Of a stretch of 64,000 bases of DNA, positions 43,368-51,924 are shown piece after piece (within the stretch, counting starts at the first letter, position 1; each line of letters opens with the position of its first letter). The stretch spans positions 22,966 through 86,965 of the forward strand of contig CAZUCA010000003.1 of the NCBI GenBank assembly GCA_964619125.1, in the 5' to 3' direction. This stretch comes from Owenweeksia sp964619125 (GTDB lineage Bacteria > Bacteroidota > Bacteroidia > Flavobacteriales > Schleiferiaceae). The notes beneath the pieces were generated by a model. It ran no database searches. It was given only the letters and a program-made list of their open reading frames with translations, and was not told the origin of the DNA. Both the position numbers and the translations under genes were made by a program.

Positions 43368-44096
43368 TTAGGGTTTTAAACTGAAAACATTGTGAGCATT
43401 TTCCACCAGCATTTTCATCTGCAGGCTGTCGCCCATGGTATACCCCCCCTGCACACGAAGGTCGTAGCGATGGGGATCGTCAAACCACTGAGCCAGGTTC
43501 ATCACTAACTCCAGCTCGCTAGCGGCGTTCGCAGCAATATCTCCAGCCACGGTCAGACCCAAACGAATGAGATTTTCATTTTGCCCCAGGTGAAAGGCAT
43601 AGCTGCCAAATTGATCACGGTCGCGCCAGTGCCCTTCAAATTTCATAAAGTGGTAGCCTCCGCCCATTGTGGTGGGCCAATACATATCGAGGTCGTTTGG
43701 CGCCAGGTTAAGAGCATTGTCAAAGTTGTATTCCGGCACCACGCCAATCGCAAAGGCAAGAGAGTCGATTGATCCGACAGGTACCGCCTCCAGCCACAAC
43801 TGACATTCATCAGGATGCAAGGCATTGATAACCTTGGGTGGCCCCTCCTGCTGATACTTTAATTGCTGATTTTGAAAGAGTTTCACGCCACTGATAAAAT
43901 ATTTAAGACGCATCACCCGAAATTCGTTGCCGGCGGCATTAGGATAAAAAAGGCTGTTAAACTGTAAAGAATCGCCATCCACCCGATGGGAAAATTTCAG
44001 CCTCAGGGAACCGCTGGGGTCAGCCGGAGCCTCCGGGCGACAACAAACCAGCAGCAGGGACAGCAATAGCCAGGCAGTGAGTTTAAAGTGACGCAT
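43368..44096 (-). CDS. mbnP: MbnP-like periplasmic copper-binding protein
   Basis: 242 residues. The lipoprotein-like signal (1-19) ends L-L-V-C-C. Family features: L-R-L-K-F-S-H-R-V-D-G, M-R-L-K-Y-F-I-S-G-V-K-L, A-I-G-V-V-P-E-Y-N-F-D-N-A-L, D-M-Y-W-P-T-T-M-G-G-G-Y-H-F-M-K-F-E-G and A-F-H-L-G. The partner gene for MbnH lies 3 bases downstream. In the characterised pair a Trp of MbnP is turned into kynurenine to form a Cu(I) site; the Trp of M-Y-W is a candidate, not proven. First gene of a minus-strand operon mbnP-mbnH-queD, divergent from the copper efflux genes. Confidence 0.85.
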   Translation of the reverse strand: MRHFKLTAWLLLSLLLVCCRPEAPADPSGSLRLKFSHRVDGDSLQFNSLFYPNAAGNEFRVMRLKYFISGVKLFQNQQLKYQQEGPPKVINALHPDECQLWLEAVPVGSIDSLAFAIGVVPEYNFDNALNLAPNDLDMYWPTTMGGGYHFMKFEGHWRDRDQFGSYAFHLGQNENLIRLGLTVAGDIAANAASELELVMNLAQWFDDPHRYDLRVQGGYTMGDSLQMKMLVENAHNVFSLKP

Positions 44097-44297
44097 AGAT
44101 GCTAAATTCTATCTGAAATTTAGCTGCAAGCGATTAAAAAAATCATGACTTAAATCAGGGTTGTCAGGTCGTGCTTAGTTTAGAAACAATCTAACTATTC
44201 AGCAGGAGTATAACTTATCCCAAAACCTTCCTGCCAAGGCCGGTTAAAACAAAATTTTATAACAATCAGTCAGGAGAATAAAAAACAATTTAAATCA

Positions 44298-44316
44298 GAT
44301 TTCCTTCCTTTGTAAG
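44298..44316 (+). promoter_or_regulatory. Candidate promoter/leader of the first metal efflux operon
   Basis: GATTTCCTTCCTTTGTAAG lies 5-23 bases before the ATG at 44321. The same sequence without four bases occurs before the His-rich gene of the second efflux operon (56643-56657). TTCCTTTG resembles a -7 box ending in TTTG, which would make the transcript nearly leaderless. Function is inferred from the repetition and position. Confidence 0.4.
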
Positions 44317-44320
44317 TGCA

Positions 44321-44755
44321 ATGATTAAAGTGCTATCCATATTCCTCGCCTTTCAGGTGTTACTGAGCTCCATGAGCTTCAACGTTGGTATGCACTTTTG
44401 TGGCGATAGCCTCAAGAGCCTGGCCCTGTTCGGAGAAGCTACACCCTGTGAACACAGCAGCATGGCACAGGAGTATCAGGGCATGAAGGATTGCCCTTTT
44501 CATTCGTCCAAGCAAAACTCTGAGGATGATGACTGTTGCAACGACCGGGAGTTGAAGGTGGAAGGTCAGCAGATTGACACCACCCTTAACCATTTCAGCT
44601 TCGATTGCAGCCCTCAATTCAAATTTATCGCCAGCTATGTGCTTAGTTTTTTTCCTCTCTTCCAGGCGGAGGAAGCCCAGAGTAAATTTCTTAGTTATAA
44701 GCCGCCCCAGCTGCTGGTAGACATACCGGTGCTGATTCAGGTATTCCGCATCTAG
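44321..44755 (+). CDS. HYC_CC_PP family small exported protein
   Basis: 144 residues. The N-terminal hydrophobic segment (1-18) is followed by the three marks that give the family its name, here in slightly altered form: H-F-C in G-M-H-F-C-G-D-S-L, C-C in D-D-D-C-C-N-D, and P-P in Y-K-P-P-Q-L-L. Additional Cys/His pairs (C-E-H, C-P-F-H) suggest metal binding. A second hydrophobic segment lies near 106-116. The family is found next to heavy-metal RND pumps in Bacteroidota; its role is unknown. Here it leads the copper operon, 90 bases before the RND gene. Confidence 0.87.
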   Translation: MIKVLSIFLAFQVLLSSMSFNVGMHFCGDSLKSLALFGEATPCEHSSMAQEYQGMKDCPFHSSKQNSEDDDCCNDRELKVEGQQIDTTLNHFSFDCSPQFKFIASYVLSFFPLFQAEEAQSKFLSYKPPQLLVDIPVLIQVFRI

Positions 44756-44773
44756 ACTGATCATAATGCTTTT

Positions 44774-44803
44774 CCCGTCGGGGCCACCAGGCCTGCTAAC
44801 GGG
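44774..44803 (+). other. Hairpin between the HYC_CC_PP gene and the RND gene
   Basis: CCCGT (44774-44778) can pair with ACGGG (44799-44803), with an inner GGCC/GGCC pairing possible. It follows the text ATGCTTTTCCCGTCGGGG, which resembles ATGCTTCCCATCTGGG at 57165-57180 in the second operon. It may be an attenuator or RNA-processing element. Confidence 0.35.
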
Positions 44804-44845
44804 CTACTTGTGTTTTGTTAAACCCAATGGCATTATGATTCAATC

Positions 44846-47800
44846 ATGCTCAATAAATCCATAAAATTCTTTCTCGAAAATAAACTGGTAACCCTCCTGC
44901 TGGTAGTATTAATGGTAGGCTGGGGACTGGTAACGGCACCCTTCGACTGGGAGCTGGAGCTGCTGCCGCGCGATGCAGTGCCGGTTGACGCTATCCCTGA
45001 CCTGGGTGAAAACCAGCAAATTGTCTTCACCGAATGGCCGGGACGTTCTCCCCAGGACATTGAGGACCAGGTTACCTACCCCCTCACCACCCAACTACTG
45101 GGAGTACCGGGGGTGAAGACGGTACGCAGTTCCTCCATGTTTGGTTTTTCCAGCATCTACCTCATTTTTGAAGAAGGGGTGGAATTTTACTGGAGCCGCT
45201 CGCGCATTCTCGAAAAGCTCAATTCCCTTCCCTCCGGTTTATTGCCTGAAGAGGCCCAACCATCTTTGGGTCCCGATGCTACCGCGCTGGGTCAGGTATT
45301 CTGGTATACCCTTGAGGGCCGCGATTCACTCGGTAATCCCACCGGCGGCTGGGGCCTGGAAGAATTGCGCAGCATCCAGGACTTTTACGTGAAATACGCT
45401 CTCTCCTCCGCCAGCGATGTGGCCGAAGTAGCCTCCATTGGTGGTTTTGTAAAAGAATACCAGGTTGACGTGCGCCCGGAAGCCCTGCAGGCCTACAATA
45501 TTGGTTTACAGGATGTGGCGCGGGCGGTAAAAAACTCCAACCTCGATGTTGGCGCCAAAACCCTGGAGATCAATAAGGTGGAATACCTGGTACGCGGCCT
45601 CGGTTACATCAAGTCTACCGCTGACCTGGAAGAAGCGGTAATTAAATCAGTGAATAATACGCCTATTACCATCGGTGATGTGGCGGTGGTGAGCCTGGGG
45701 CCGGCTACCCGTCGCGGCGCTCTCGACAAAGGCGGGGCCGAGGTGGCTGGTGGCGTGGTGGTAGCCCGCTATGGTGCCAATCCTCTCCAGGTCATCAAAA
45801 ATGTAAAAGAACAGCTAAACCTGTTACAGCCGGGGCTCCCCACTAAGATCCTCGATGATGGCACCCTCTCCAAAGTCACCATCGTCCCCTTTTACGATCG
45901 CACGCAGTTAATCTATGAAACCCTGGGCACCCTGGAGGAAGCCTTATCGCTGGAAGTGCTCATTACCATTATTGTCATTATCGTAATGGTGATCAACCTG
46001 CGTGCCTCGCTGGCCATTTCGGCCTTGCTGCCACTGGCTATTCTGATGGTGTTTATTGCCATGCGCTATACCGGGGTGGATGCCAACATTGTGGCACTTA
46101 GCGGTATCGCCATTGCCATTGGCACCATGGTGGATTTGGGCATTATACTCACCGAAAATGTGATAAAATACACGGAAGAAAAAAAGGGGGGCGATCTCCT
46201 GGACAAGGTTTACCGTGCTTCCGCCGAAGTGAGTGGTGCCATTCTTACAGCGGTAAGCACCACCATCATCAGCTTCATTCCGGTTTTTACCCTTCAGGCC
46301 GCCGAGGGCAAGCTCTTTCGCCCGCTGGCTTTCACCAAAACCTACGCTCTTATTGCGGCCGTGGTGGTGGCCCTTTTTATTTTACCGGCCCTGCTACACT
46401 GGCTTTTCGGCCTGGGTATAAAACGTCAGTCAGCCCGCAAGTGGCTCAACATAGCCTTAATTCCGCTGGGAATAATTACCCTCATTTGGTCAGTATGGGC
46501 CGGCGTGATCATCCTGATGTTTGCCGCCGCTGCCATCCTGCAGGAGCGGCTTTCTGGCCAAGCCTGGTATATCCGTCATAGCACCGCTATAGTTGCTCTT
46601 ATTGCCATTACCTGGCTACTGGGCGAATATTGGAGTCCGCTGGGAGTGGCGAATGGCCTTTTTCTTAACATCCTGTTTGTGGCTTTGCTAATAGCGCTGG
46701 TGCTGGGATTTTTCAGCCTGTTGATCCGCCGCTACGAGCGGATTCTCGCCTGGTGCCTGGCGCACAAGAAAAGCTTTTTGAGCACCCCCTTGCTTATCCT
46801 CTTTATCGGTATCATCATCTGGCAAGGCTTCAATAAGGTATTTGGTTTCGTTGCTGATGGTTTCGACCAACTGGGATGGAATATTCGCACCACCGAGGTT
46901 TGGTCCGACCTCACCCATAGCTTCCCCGGCCTGGGTAAGGAGTTTATGCCATCGCTGGACGAGGGTGCCTTCCTGCTTATGCCCACCTCTATGCCCCATA
47001 GCGGCATGGAGGAGAACCTCAACATTCTCAGGCAGTTGGATATGCGCGTCAACAGCATTCCGGAGGTGTCGATGGTGGTGGGTAAACTCGGACGCGCTGA
47101 GTCGGCATTAGACCCTGCCCCCATTTCTATGTATGAAAATGTCATCAACTACCGGCCCGAGTTCGTAACTGATGGCAGCGGACGCAAGCTGCGCTTTAAA
47201 GTAGATGAAGAGGAAAACTATATACTGGCGGTTCCCCCTGGTACCGCGGTCAGGCTGAGTGCCACGTCGGAGCAAAGCGAAGCCGGGGTGTATCAAAGCC
47301 TGCAGCACGACAGTCCAAACCCGGAAGAGGGAAATCAGAACTCAGAAGAAAGCACCGATGTCAGGCTGAGTGCCACGGCGGAGCAAAGCGAAGCCGGGGT
47401 GTATCGAAGCCTGAGCAAAGAAAACTGGACTCTCGACCGTGAAAAGCAATGGCTCGCCCTGGGAATGGATACCTTAAATTATGCAGAATATCAACTGCTT
47501 AGCCGCACCTCTGACTTGCCCCAAATTCAGCAGCTCTTGATACCCGATGAGGATGGTGAATACTTCCGCAACTGGCGCGAGGAAATTGAATCGCCCGATG
47601 ACATTTGGGATGAAATTGTAAATGTTAGCCAGTTGCCGGGAGTTACCTCCGCACCCAAACTGCAGCCGATAGAAACGCGCCTGGTGATGCTGCAAACCGG
47701 TATGCGCGCCCCTATGGGTATTAAAGTGAGTGGCCCCGATCTAAAGACCCTGGAGGATTTCGGCTTTGAGCTGGAGCAAATCCTCAAGCAGGTACCCTCG

Positions 47801-48943
47801 GTTAAGGAGGAAGCGGTATTTGCCGATCGCGTGGTGGGCAAACCCTATCTCACCATTGATATTGACCGCAACGCCATTGCCCGCTACGGTCTATCGGTTG
47901 AAACTGTCCAGCGGAGTATTGAAACCGGTATTGGCGGTATGGCGGTAAGCACCACGGTAGAAGGGCGCGAGCGCTACCCTATTCGCATTCGTTACCCCCG
48001 GGAGCTGAGGGATGACCCGGCAAAATTGGCCAATATCCTTATTACCAACAACCAAGGGGTGCAGGTGCCCCTGGGCCAGCTGGCGGAAATTGAATTTATC
48101 CGCGGTCCCCAGGTGATCAAAAGTGAAGACACCTTCCTTACCAGCTATGTGTTATTCGATAAGCGCGATGGTTATTCAGAAGTGCAAGTGGTAAACGATG
48201 CCCAAAATGCTATTGCCGAAGCTATTGCCAACGCCAAACTGCAGGTGCCCAAGGGTATCAACTTCCGCTTTTCGGGTAGCTATGAAAACCAGCTTCGGGC
48301 CGAAAAGCGCCTGAGCATCGTGGTGCCGCTGGTACTATTGATCATTTTCCTGATCCTCTACTTCCAGTTCCGTTCGGTGGCCACTTCGCTGATGGTATTT
48401 AGCGGCATTGCGGTAGCCTTTGCCGGTGGATTCCTGATGATCTGGTTGTATGGGCAAAGCTGGTTCCTCGATTTTAATCTCTTTGGTACCGACTTCCGCT
48501 CGCTTTTCCAGGTACACACTATCAACCTCAGTGTGGCGGTGTGGGTCGGATTCATTGCCCTCTTCGGTATTGCCACCGACGATGGTGTACTGATGGCCAC
48601 TTATCTCGACCAGCGCTTTGCCAAAGGAGTTGTAGCAAACCGGGAAGGTATAAGGAAGGCGGTGATTGAAGCAGGCAGCCGCCGGGTGCGTCCTGCCCTG
48701 ATGACTACCGCCACGACCTTGATTGCACTGGTGCCTATCCTCACTTCGAGCGGCAAAGGGGCTGACATCATGGTACCAATGGCCATTCCGGCTTTTGGTG
48801 GCATGACGATCGCAACCATCAGCATTTTTGTGGTACCGGTGATTTATTGCTGGTGGCAGGAGCGGAAGTGGAGTAAAAATCGCATGGAGGTGAATAACCC
48901 CTCGACTACGTTCGGGGAAACAAAAAAAACGGATGATGTGTAA
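44846..48943 (+). CDS. cusA: CusA-type heavy-metal RND efflux pump (Cu/Ag class)
   Basis: 1365 residues, an inner-membrane proton-driven exporter. TM4 carries A-I-G-T-M-V-D-L-G-I-I-L-T-E-N, close to CusA rather than the D-x-x-D-x-x-x-E pattern of zinc pumps. M-P-T-S-M-P-H-S-G-M and M-L-Q-T-G-M-R-A-P-M-G-I-K-V in the periplasmic domain are Met-rich, as in the CusA copper path. Extra membrane segments after TM6 (about residues 530-630) lengthen it. A further insertion around residues 800-860 contains two copies of a 54-base repeat and is probably not functional. The last residues (N-P-S-T-T-F-G-E-T-K-K) are also repeat-derived. The outer-membrane partner follows with overlap; the matching adaptor is at 54805. 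Confidence 0.93.
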   Translation: MLNKSIKFFLENKLVTLLLVVLMVGWGLVTAPFDWELELLPRDAVPVDAIPDLGENQQIVFTEWPGRSPQDIEDQVTYPLTTQLLGVPGVKTVRSSSMFGFSSIYLIFEEGVEFYWSRSRILEKLNSLPSGLLPEEAQPSLGPDATALGQVFWYTLEGRDSLGNPTGGWGLEELRSIQDFYVKYALSSASDVAEVASIGGFVKEYQVDVRPEALQAYNIGLQDVARAVKNSNLDVGAKTLEINKVEYLVRGLGYIKSTADLEEAVIKSVNNTPITIGDVAVVSLGPATRRGALDKGGAEVAGGVVVARYGANPLQVIKNVKEQLNLLQPGLPTKILDDGTLSKVTIVPFYDRTQLIYETLGTLEEALSLEVLITIIVIIVMVINLRASLAISALLPLAILMVFIAMRYTGVDANIVALSGIAIAIGTMVDLGIILTENVIKYTEEKKGGDLLDKVYRASAEVSGAILTAVSTTIISFIPVFTLQAAEGKLFRPLAFTKTYALIAAVVVALFILPALLHWLFGLGIKRQSARKWLNIALIPLGIITLIWSVWAGVIILMFAAAAILQERLSGQAWYIRHSTAIVALIAITWLLGEYWSPLGVANGLFLNILFVALLIALVLGFFSLLIRRYERILAWCLAHKKSFLSTPLLILFIGIIIWQGFNKVFGFVADGFDQLGWNIRTTEVWSDLTHSFPGLGKEFMPSLDEGAFLLMPTSMPHSGMEENLNILRQLDMRVNSIPEVSMVVGKLGRAESALDPAPISMYENVINYRPEFVTDGSGRKLRFKVDEEENYILAVPPGTAVRLSATSEQSEAGVYQSLQHDSPNPEEGNQNSEESTDVRLSATAEQSEAGVYRSLSKENWTLDREKQWLALGMDTLNYAEYQLLSRTSDLPQIQQLLIPDEDGEYFRNWREEIESPDDIWDEIVNVSQLPGVTSAPKLQPIETRLVMLQTGMRAPMGIKVSGPDLKTLEDFGFELEQILKQVPSVKEEAVFADRVVGKPYLTIDIDRNAIARYGLSVETVQRSIETGIGGMAVSTTVEGRERYPIRIRYPRELRDDPAKLANILITNNQGVQVPLGQLAEIEFIRGPQVIKSEDTFLTSYVLFDKRDGYSEVQVVNDAQNAIAEAIANAKLQVPKGINFRFSGSYENQLRAEKRLSIVVPLVLLIIFLILYFQFRSVATSLMVFSGIAVAFAGGFLMIWLYGQSWFLDFNLFGTDFRSLFQVHTINLSVAVWVGFIALFGIATDDGVLMATYLDQRFAKGVVANREGIRKAVIEAGSRRVRPALMTTATTLIALVPILTSSGKGADIMVPMAIPAFGGMTIATISIFVVPVIYCWWQERKWSKNRMEVNNPSTTFGETKKTDDV
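47249..47302 (+). repeat. 54-base repeat element, copy 1, inside the RND gene
   Basis: It begins GTCAGGCTGAGTGCCACG and ends CAAAGCCTG, differing from copy 2 at two bases. The ends are complementary (CAGGCT/AGCCTG). It is read in frame as V-R-L-S-A-T-S-E-Q-S-E-A-G-V-Y-Q-S-L. It resembles short REP-like dispersed palindromic repeats of Bacteroidota genomes. Confidence 0.85.
47360..47413 (+). repeat. 54-base repeat element, copy 2, inside the RND gene
   Basis: Copy 2 lies 111 bases (37 codons) after copy 1. Its terminal inverted repeat is TCAGGCT/AGCCTGA, seven bases, perfect. The spacer between copies encodes mostly acidic and polar residues (E-E-G-N-Q-N-S-E-E-S-T-D). The offset preserves the reading frame. 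Confidence 0.85.
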
Positions 48944-49018
48944 TTCAATGATATTCAATCAGCAAAATGCCGGTCCTTCGCTTAATCTTGCCTGGCCGAG
49001 CCTAATCAAGGCCTCGGC
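48898..49018. repeat. Palindromic repeat remnants at the RND/TolC junction
   Basis: CCCCTCGACTACGTTCGGGG (48898-48917) is an imperfect hairpin of the CTACG-T-TCG type common between Bacteroidota genes. GCCGAG (48995-49000) and CTCGGC (49013-49018) form a second, perfect six-base stem. They overlap the end of the RND gene and the first codons of the next gene, so both protein ends may be read-through of repeat DNA. Confidence 0.5.
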
Positions 49019-50270
49019 ATTGACTAGGAGAAGACACTTGCAGTGGCTAATCAAAAGCGCACTTTGGATACTAACCATGATGCTTCCCCTTATAAGCGGG
49101 GGACAGCAACCGCTTGGAGCCTACCTCACGGCCGCTTCCGAAAGCAACCCTGGCCTACAGGCCCAATACGCCGCATTTGAAGCCAGCCTCGAACGGGCAG
49201 CACAGGTAAGTGGTTTACCCAACCCCAGCCTGAGCTTTGGCTACTTTATTCAACCGGTAGAAACCCGGGTGGGTCCCCAGCAGGCCCGTTTTTCCCTTTC
49301 CCAGATGTTTCCTTGGTTTGGCAGCCTGTCAGCACGGGGTGATGCGGTAGCGGCAATGGCCCAGGCCGATTACCTGCAATTTATTGATGCCCGGGAAAAG
49401 CTGAATAGAGAGGTGAAAACGCAGTACTACCGGCTTTGGCAAATCCAGGAATTTATAAGCCTGGACCAGCAAAACCTCATGGTACTGCAAAGCTATGAGA
49501 AGCTGGCTACTACCCGCTTTCGTAGCGGTGAGGGCAAACTGAGCGGGGTGTATCGCGTGCAGTTGGAAATTGAGGAATCAAAAACCAAACTCAGAATCCT
49601 CGAAAAACAGTTGCTACAGCTGCAGCGCAATTTCAACCGCCTGCTAAACCGGGAGGCCACACTAGCGGTAGAGCTACCCGACACACTAATCGTCCCGGAC
49701 ATACTACTTGCTGTTGATTCTGCCGGCCTTCATCCATCCGTCGCTCGCTTCCAGCAAATGGGTGAGAGTGCTGCTTTCAGGGAATCAGCCGCCCGCAAAA
49801 GTGCCTGGCCATCGCTCGGCCTCGGTCTCGATTATGTTATAGTTGGGGAGCGCAGTGACATACAGGTAACTGACAATGGCAAAGATGTGATTATGCCCAT
49901 GGCGTCCATCAGTCTGCCCCTGTGGCAAAAACAATATGGCGCCGCCCGGCGCGAGGCGGAATTACAGCAAGAACAGTATCAATGGGAGGCCCAAAATGCC
50001 ATAAATAATCTTCAGTCCCAGTATGACCTGGCCCGCTTCCAATTGCGGCAGGCACAGGACGAGTTGGAACTGTATAAGGAGGAAATAGCCCTTGCGAGAA
50101 AAACCCTGGAACTCACCATCACCGATTACAGCAATGGCCGCGAGGAATTTGAGGAAATACTACGCCTGCAGCAAAAAATTATCCACTACCAAAAACAGCA
50201 AATAAAATCTTTAGTAAACATTTTAAATAATAATGCTCAATTAACTTATCTGGATTATCGCATTCAGTAA
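48933..50270 (+). CDS. TolC/CusC-family outer-membrane efflux protein
   Basis: Up to 445 residues. The first 29 residues overlap repeat-like DNA; a convincing signal sequence only begins at about residue 36 (L-Q-W-L-I-K-S-A-L-W-I-L-T-M-M-L-P-L-I-S-G-G-Q-Q), so a TTG start at 49020 is an alternative. The ATG at 48933 overlaps the RND stop. The rest is the outer-membrane-factor fold: two repeats of long coiled helices with N-P-S-L-S-F-G-Y and S-Q-M-F-P-W-F-G in the first half and S-L-P-L-W-Q-K-Q-Y in the second. It forms the trimeric exit channel of the first efflux system. Confidence 0.9.
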   Translation: MMCNSMIFNQQNAGPSLNLAWPSLIKASALTRRRHLQWLIKSALWILTMMLPLISGGQQPLGAYLTAASESNPGLQAQYAAFEASLERAAQVSGLPNPSLSFGYFIQPVETRVGPQQARFSLSQMFPWFGSLSARGDAVAAMAQADYLQFIDAREKLNREVKTQYYRLWQIQEFISLDQQNLMVLQSYEKLATTRFRSGEGKLSGVYRVQLEIEESKTKLRILEKQLLQLQRNFNRLLNREATLAVELPDTLIVPDILLAVDSAGLHPSVARFQQMGESAAFRESAARKSAWPSLGLGLDYVIVGERSDIQVTDNGKDVIMPMASISLPLWQKQYGAARREAELQQEQYQWEAQNAINNLQSQYDLARFQLRQAQDELELYKEEIALARKTLELTITDYSNGREEFEEILRLQQKIIHYQKQQIKSLVNILNNNAQLTYLDYRIQ

Positions 50271-50295
50271 AATCATTAATTATAATCAAGCTATC

Positions 50296-50844
50296 ATGAA
50301 GAAAAGTAAATTTATTGTCAGTGCCTTCGCCCTTAGTGCTATACTGACCGCCTGTGCCGGTGGCGAGCAGGAAAGAGCCGTGGAAATTGACAGTCCTAAG
50401 GAGGTCAAACAGGAAAAAAAGAAAACGCCGGAATATGCCGATGCCAGCTTTGAGGATGGTATGCTCGAATCGGCTTTTCAGTACTACCTCAAGATGGAAC
50501 GGGCCCTGGTGCAATCAGATGCCGAAGCAGCAAACGATGCTGCCGCCAACCTGGCTGAGGACCTCACCGAAAAGCATCCAAATTTAAAGGATATCGCCCA
50601 GCGCATGGCCGATAGCAAAGATCTGGAAGTGCAACGTCAACAATTTGAAAAACTCACCCTGGCCCTGGAACCCATGCTCCGCAATTCCATTAAAAGTGGA
50701 GTGATTTATAAGCAATATTGCCCCATGGCCTTCAATAATAAAGGTGCCTTCTGGCTATCAGAAACCAAGGAAATAAACAACCCCTATTTCGGAGATAAGA
50801 TGTTACACTGTGGCAGCACCAAAGATTCTATAAAAAAGAAATAA
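50296..50844 (+). CDS. DUF3347 lipoprotein, putative copper-binding
   Basis: 182 residues. Lipobox L-T-A-C (Cys 20), then a charged linker and a DUF3347 domain (about 50-175): helical region, then Q-Y-C-P-M-A-F-N-N-K-G-A-F-W-L-S and I-N-N-P-Y-F-G-D-K-M-L-H-C-G. The Cys, Met and His residues in these blocks are likely Cu ligands. The same block ends the CusB-like adaptor at 54805, so this is a free-standing version of that adaptor's C-terminal domain. It starts 25 bases after the TolC-like gene. Confidence 0.88.
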   Translation: MKKSKFIVSAFALSAILTACAGGEQERAVEIDSPKEVKQEKKKTPEYADASFEDGMLESAFQYYLKMERALVQSDAEAANDAAANLAEDLTEKHPNLKDIAQRMADSKDLEVQRQQFEKLTLALEPMLRNSIKSGVIYKQYCPMAFNNKGAFWLSETKEINNPYFGDKMLHCGSTKDSIKKK

Positions 50845-50869
50845 ATCAATAAATCAAAAGACAAACTTT

Positions 50870-51325
50870 ATGAAAAGCCCCTATTTAAAATTTGCCCTGA
50901 TGATGGCATGTTCCTTCGTGTTTATGTATGCCTCTATGTTTTTCAACGTGGCCGAGTTTGATCATATTTACCTCAGTCAAACCCGCACCTTTATGGCTTT
51001 GTATATGGTGGGCCCCATGGCCCTGATTATGCTGGCCTTTATGCTACCCATGTACAAAAACCGCAGGAAGAATGCGGTAATTGTAACCCTCGCCTTAGTG
51101 GCGGCAATCGGCAGTTATATTTTGCTCAGGGATCAAACCACCGTTAAGGATGTTCAGTACATGAAGGCCATGATTCCCCACCACTCTTCCGCCATCCTGG
51201 TGAGCCAGCAGGCGAACTTCGAAGATCCGGAAACTGAGAAACTGGCGCAGGAGATCATTCAGGCCCAAAAGCGTGAAATCGCCCAGATGAAGAAGATCAT
51301 TTATCGTTTGGAAAGCAAGAAGTAA
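50870..51325 (+). CDS. DUF305 family membrane protein
   Basis: 151 residues. Three hydrophobic segments (about 8-22, 42-60, 70-85), then the DUF305 helix region Y-M-K-A-M-I-P-H-H-S-S-A-I-L-V-S-Q-Q-A and A-Q-K-R-E-I-A-Q-M-K-K-I-I. The H-H and Met residues are the usual suspected metal ligands of the family. It is often found in copper-resistance clusters, as here; function is unproven. Spacing to neighbours is 25 and 26 bases, consistent with one operon. Confidence 0.88.
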   Translation: MKSPYLKFALMMACSFVFMYASMFFNVAEFDHIYLSQTRTFMALYMVGPMALIMLAFMLPMYKNRRKNAVIVTLALVAAIGSYILLRDQTTVKDVQYMKAMIPHHSSAILVSQQANFEDPETEKLAQEIIQAQKREIAQMKKIIYRLESKK

Positions 51326-51351
51326 TAAATTATTCAATATCGCCAGTTGAC

Positions 51352-51924
51352 ATGGAGAAAGAGACACTGCTTCATATTAAAAACATGGTATGCCAGCGCT
51401 GCATTTTGGCGGTGCAAAAGATCTTTAATGATGCCGGGGTGGATGTGCAACGAGTCCAGCTTGGCGAAGTAGTAATTAATGGTCCACTGGATCCGGCCTT
51501 GAAAGACAGGCTGGCCGGAGAGTTGCAGGAACTGGGCTTCGAATTGCTCGAGCCCGGTACATCCGCACTGATCTCGCGGATAAAAGCTTTGATTGTGCAG
51601 CAAATTCACCATACCGGGCAGCCGCTAAAAGTGAATTTTTCCAGCTTCCTATCTGACCAGCTACATCAGGAATACAGCGGGCTGAGCCGGCTTTTTTCAT
51701 CGGTAGAGGGCATTACCATTGAAAAATACATTATCGCCCAGAAAATTGAACGGGTAAAGGAGTTGCTGGTCTACGACCATGAGACGCTAAGTGAAATAGC
51801 CTGGAAGTTGGGTTACAGCAGTGTGCAGCACCTTTCTACCCAGTTCAAAAAGGTGACTGGCCTCACCCCTACCGCTTTTCAAAAGAGCATCACCAAACAT
51901 CGCCATCGCCTGGATGAACTTTAG
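51352..51924 (+). CDS. Metal-sensing AraC-type regulator with HMA-like N-terminus
   Basis: 190 residues. The N-terminal half (1-70) has an HMA-like beta-alpha fold with metal-binding M-V-C-Q-R-C (Cys about 14 and 17). The C-terminal half (about 85-185) is an AraC helix-turn-helix: I-E-K-Y-I-I-A-Q-K-I-E-R-V-K-E-L-L and L-S-E-I-A-W-K-L-G-Y-S-S-V-Q-H-L-S-T-Q-F. Probably binds Cu(I)/Ag(I) at the CxxC and switches on the efflux genes. Placed between the DUF305 gene and a promoter-bearing spacer of 87 bases, so control of the downstream unit is likely. Confidence 0.88.
   Translation: MEKETLLHIKNMVCQRCILAVQKIFNDAGVDVQRVQLGEVVINGPLDPALKDRLAGELQELGFELLEPGTSALISRIKALIVQQIHHTGQPLKVNFSSFLSDQLHQEYSGLSRLFSSVEGITIEKYIIAQKIERVKELLVYDHETLSEIAWKLGYSSVQHLSTQFKKVTGLTPTAFQKSITKHRHRLDEL

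Noticed and set aside
41887..44096. Methanobactin biosynthesis cluster
   Set aside because: Only the MbnP/MbnH pair is seen; no precursor peptide or MbnB/MbnC genes are present.
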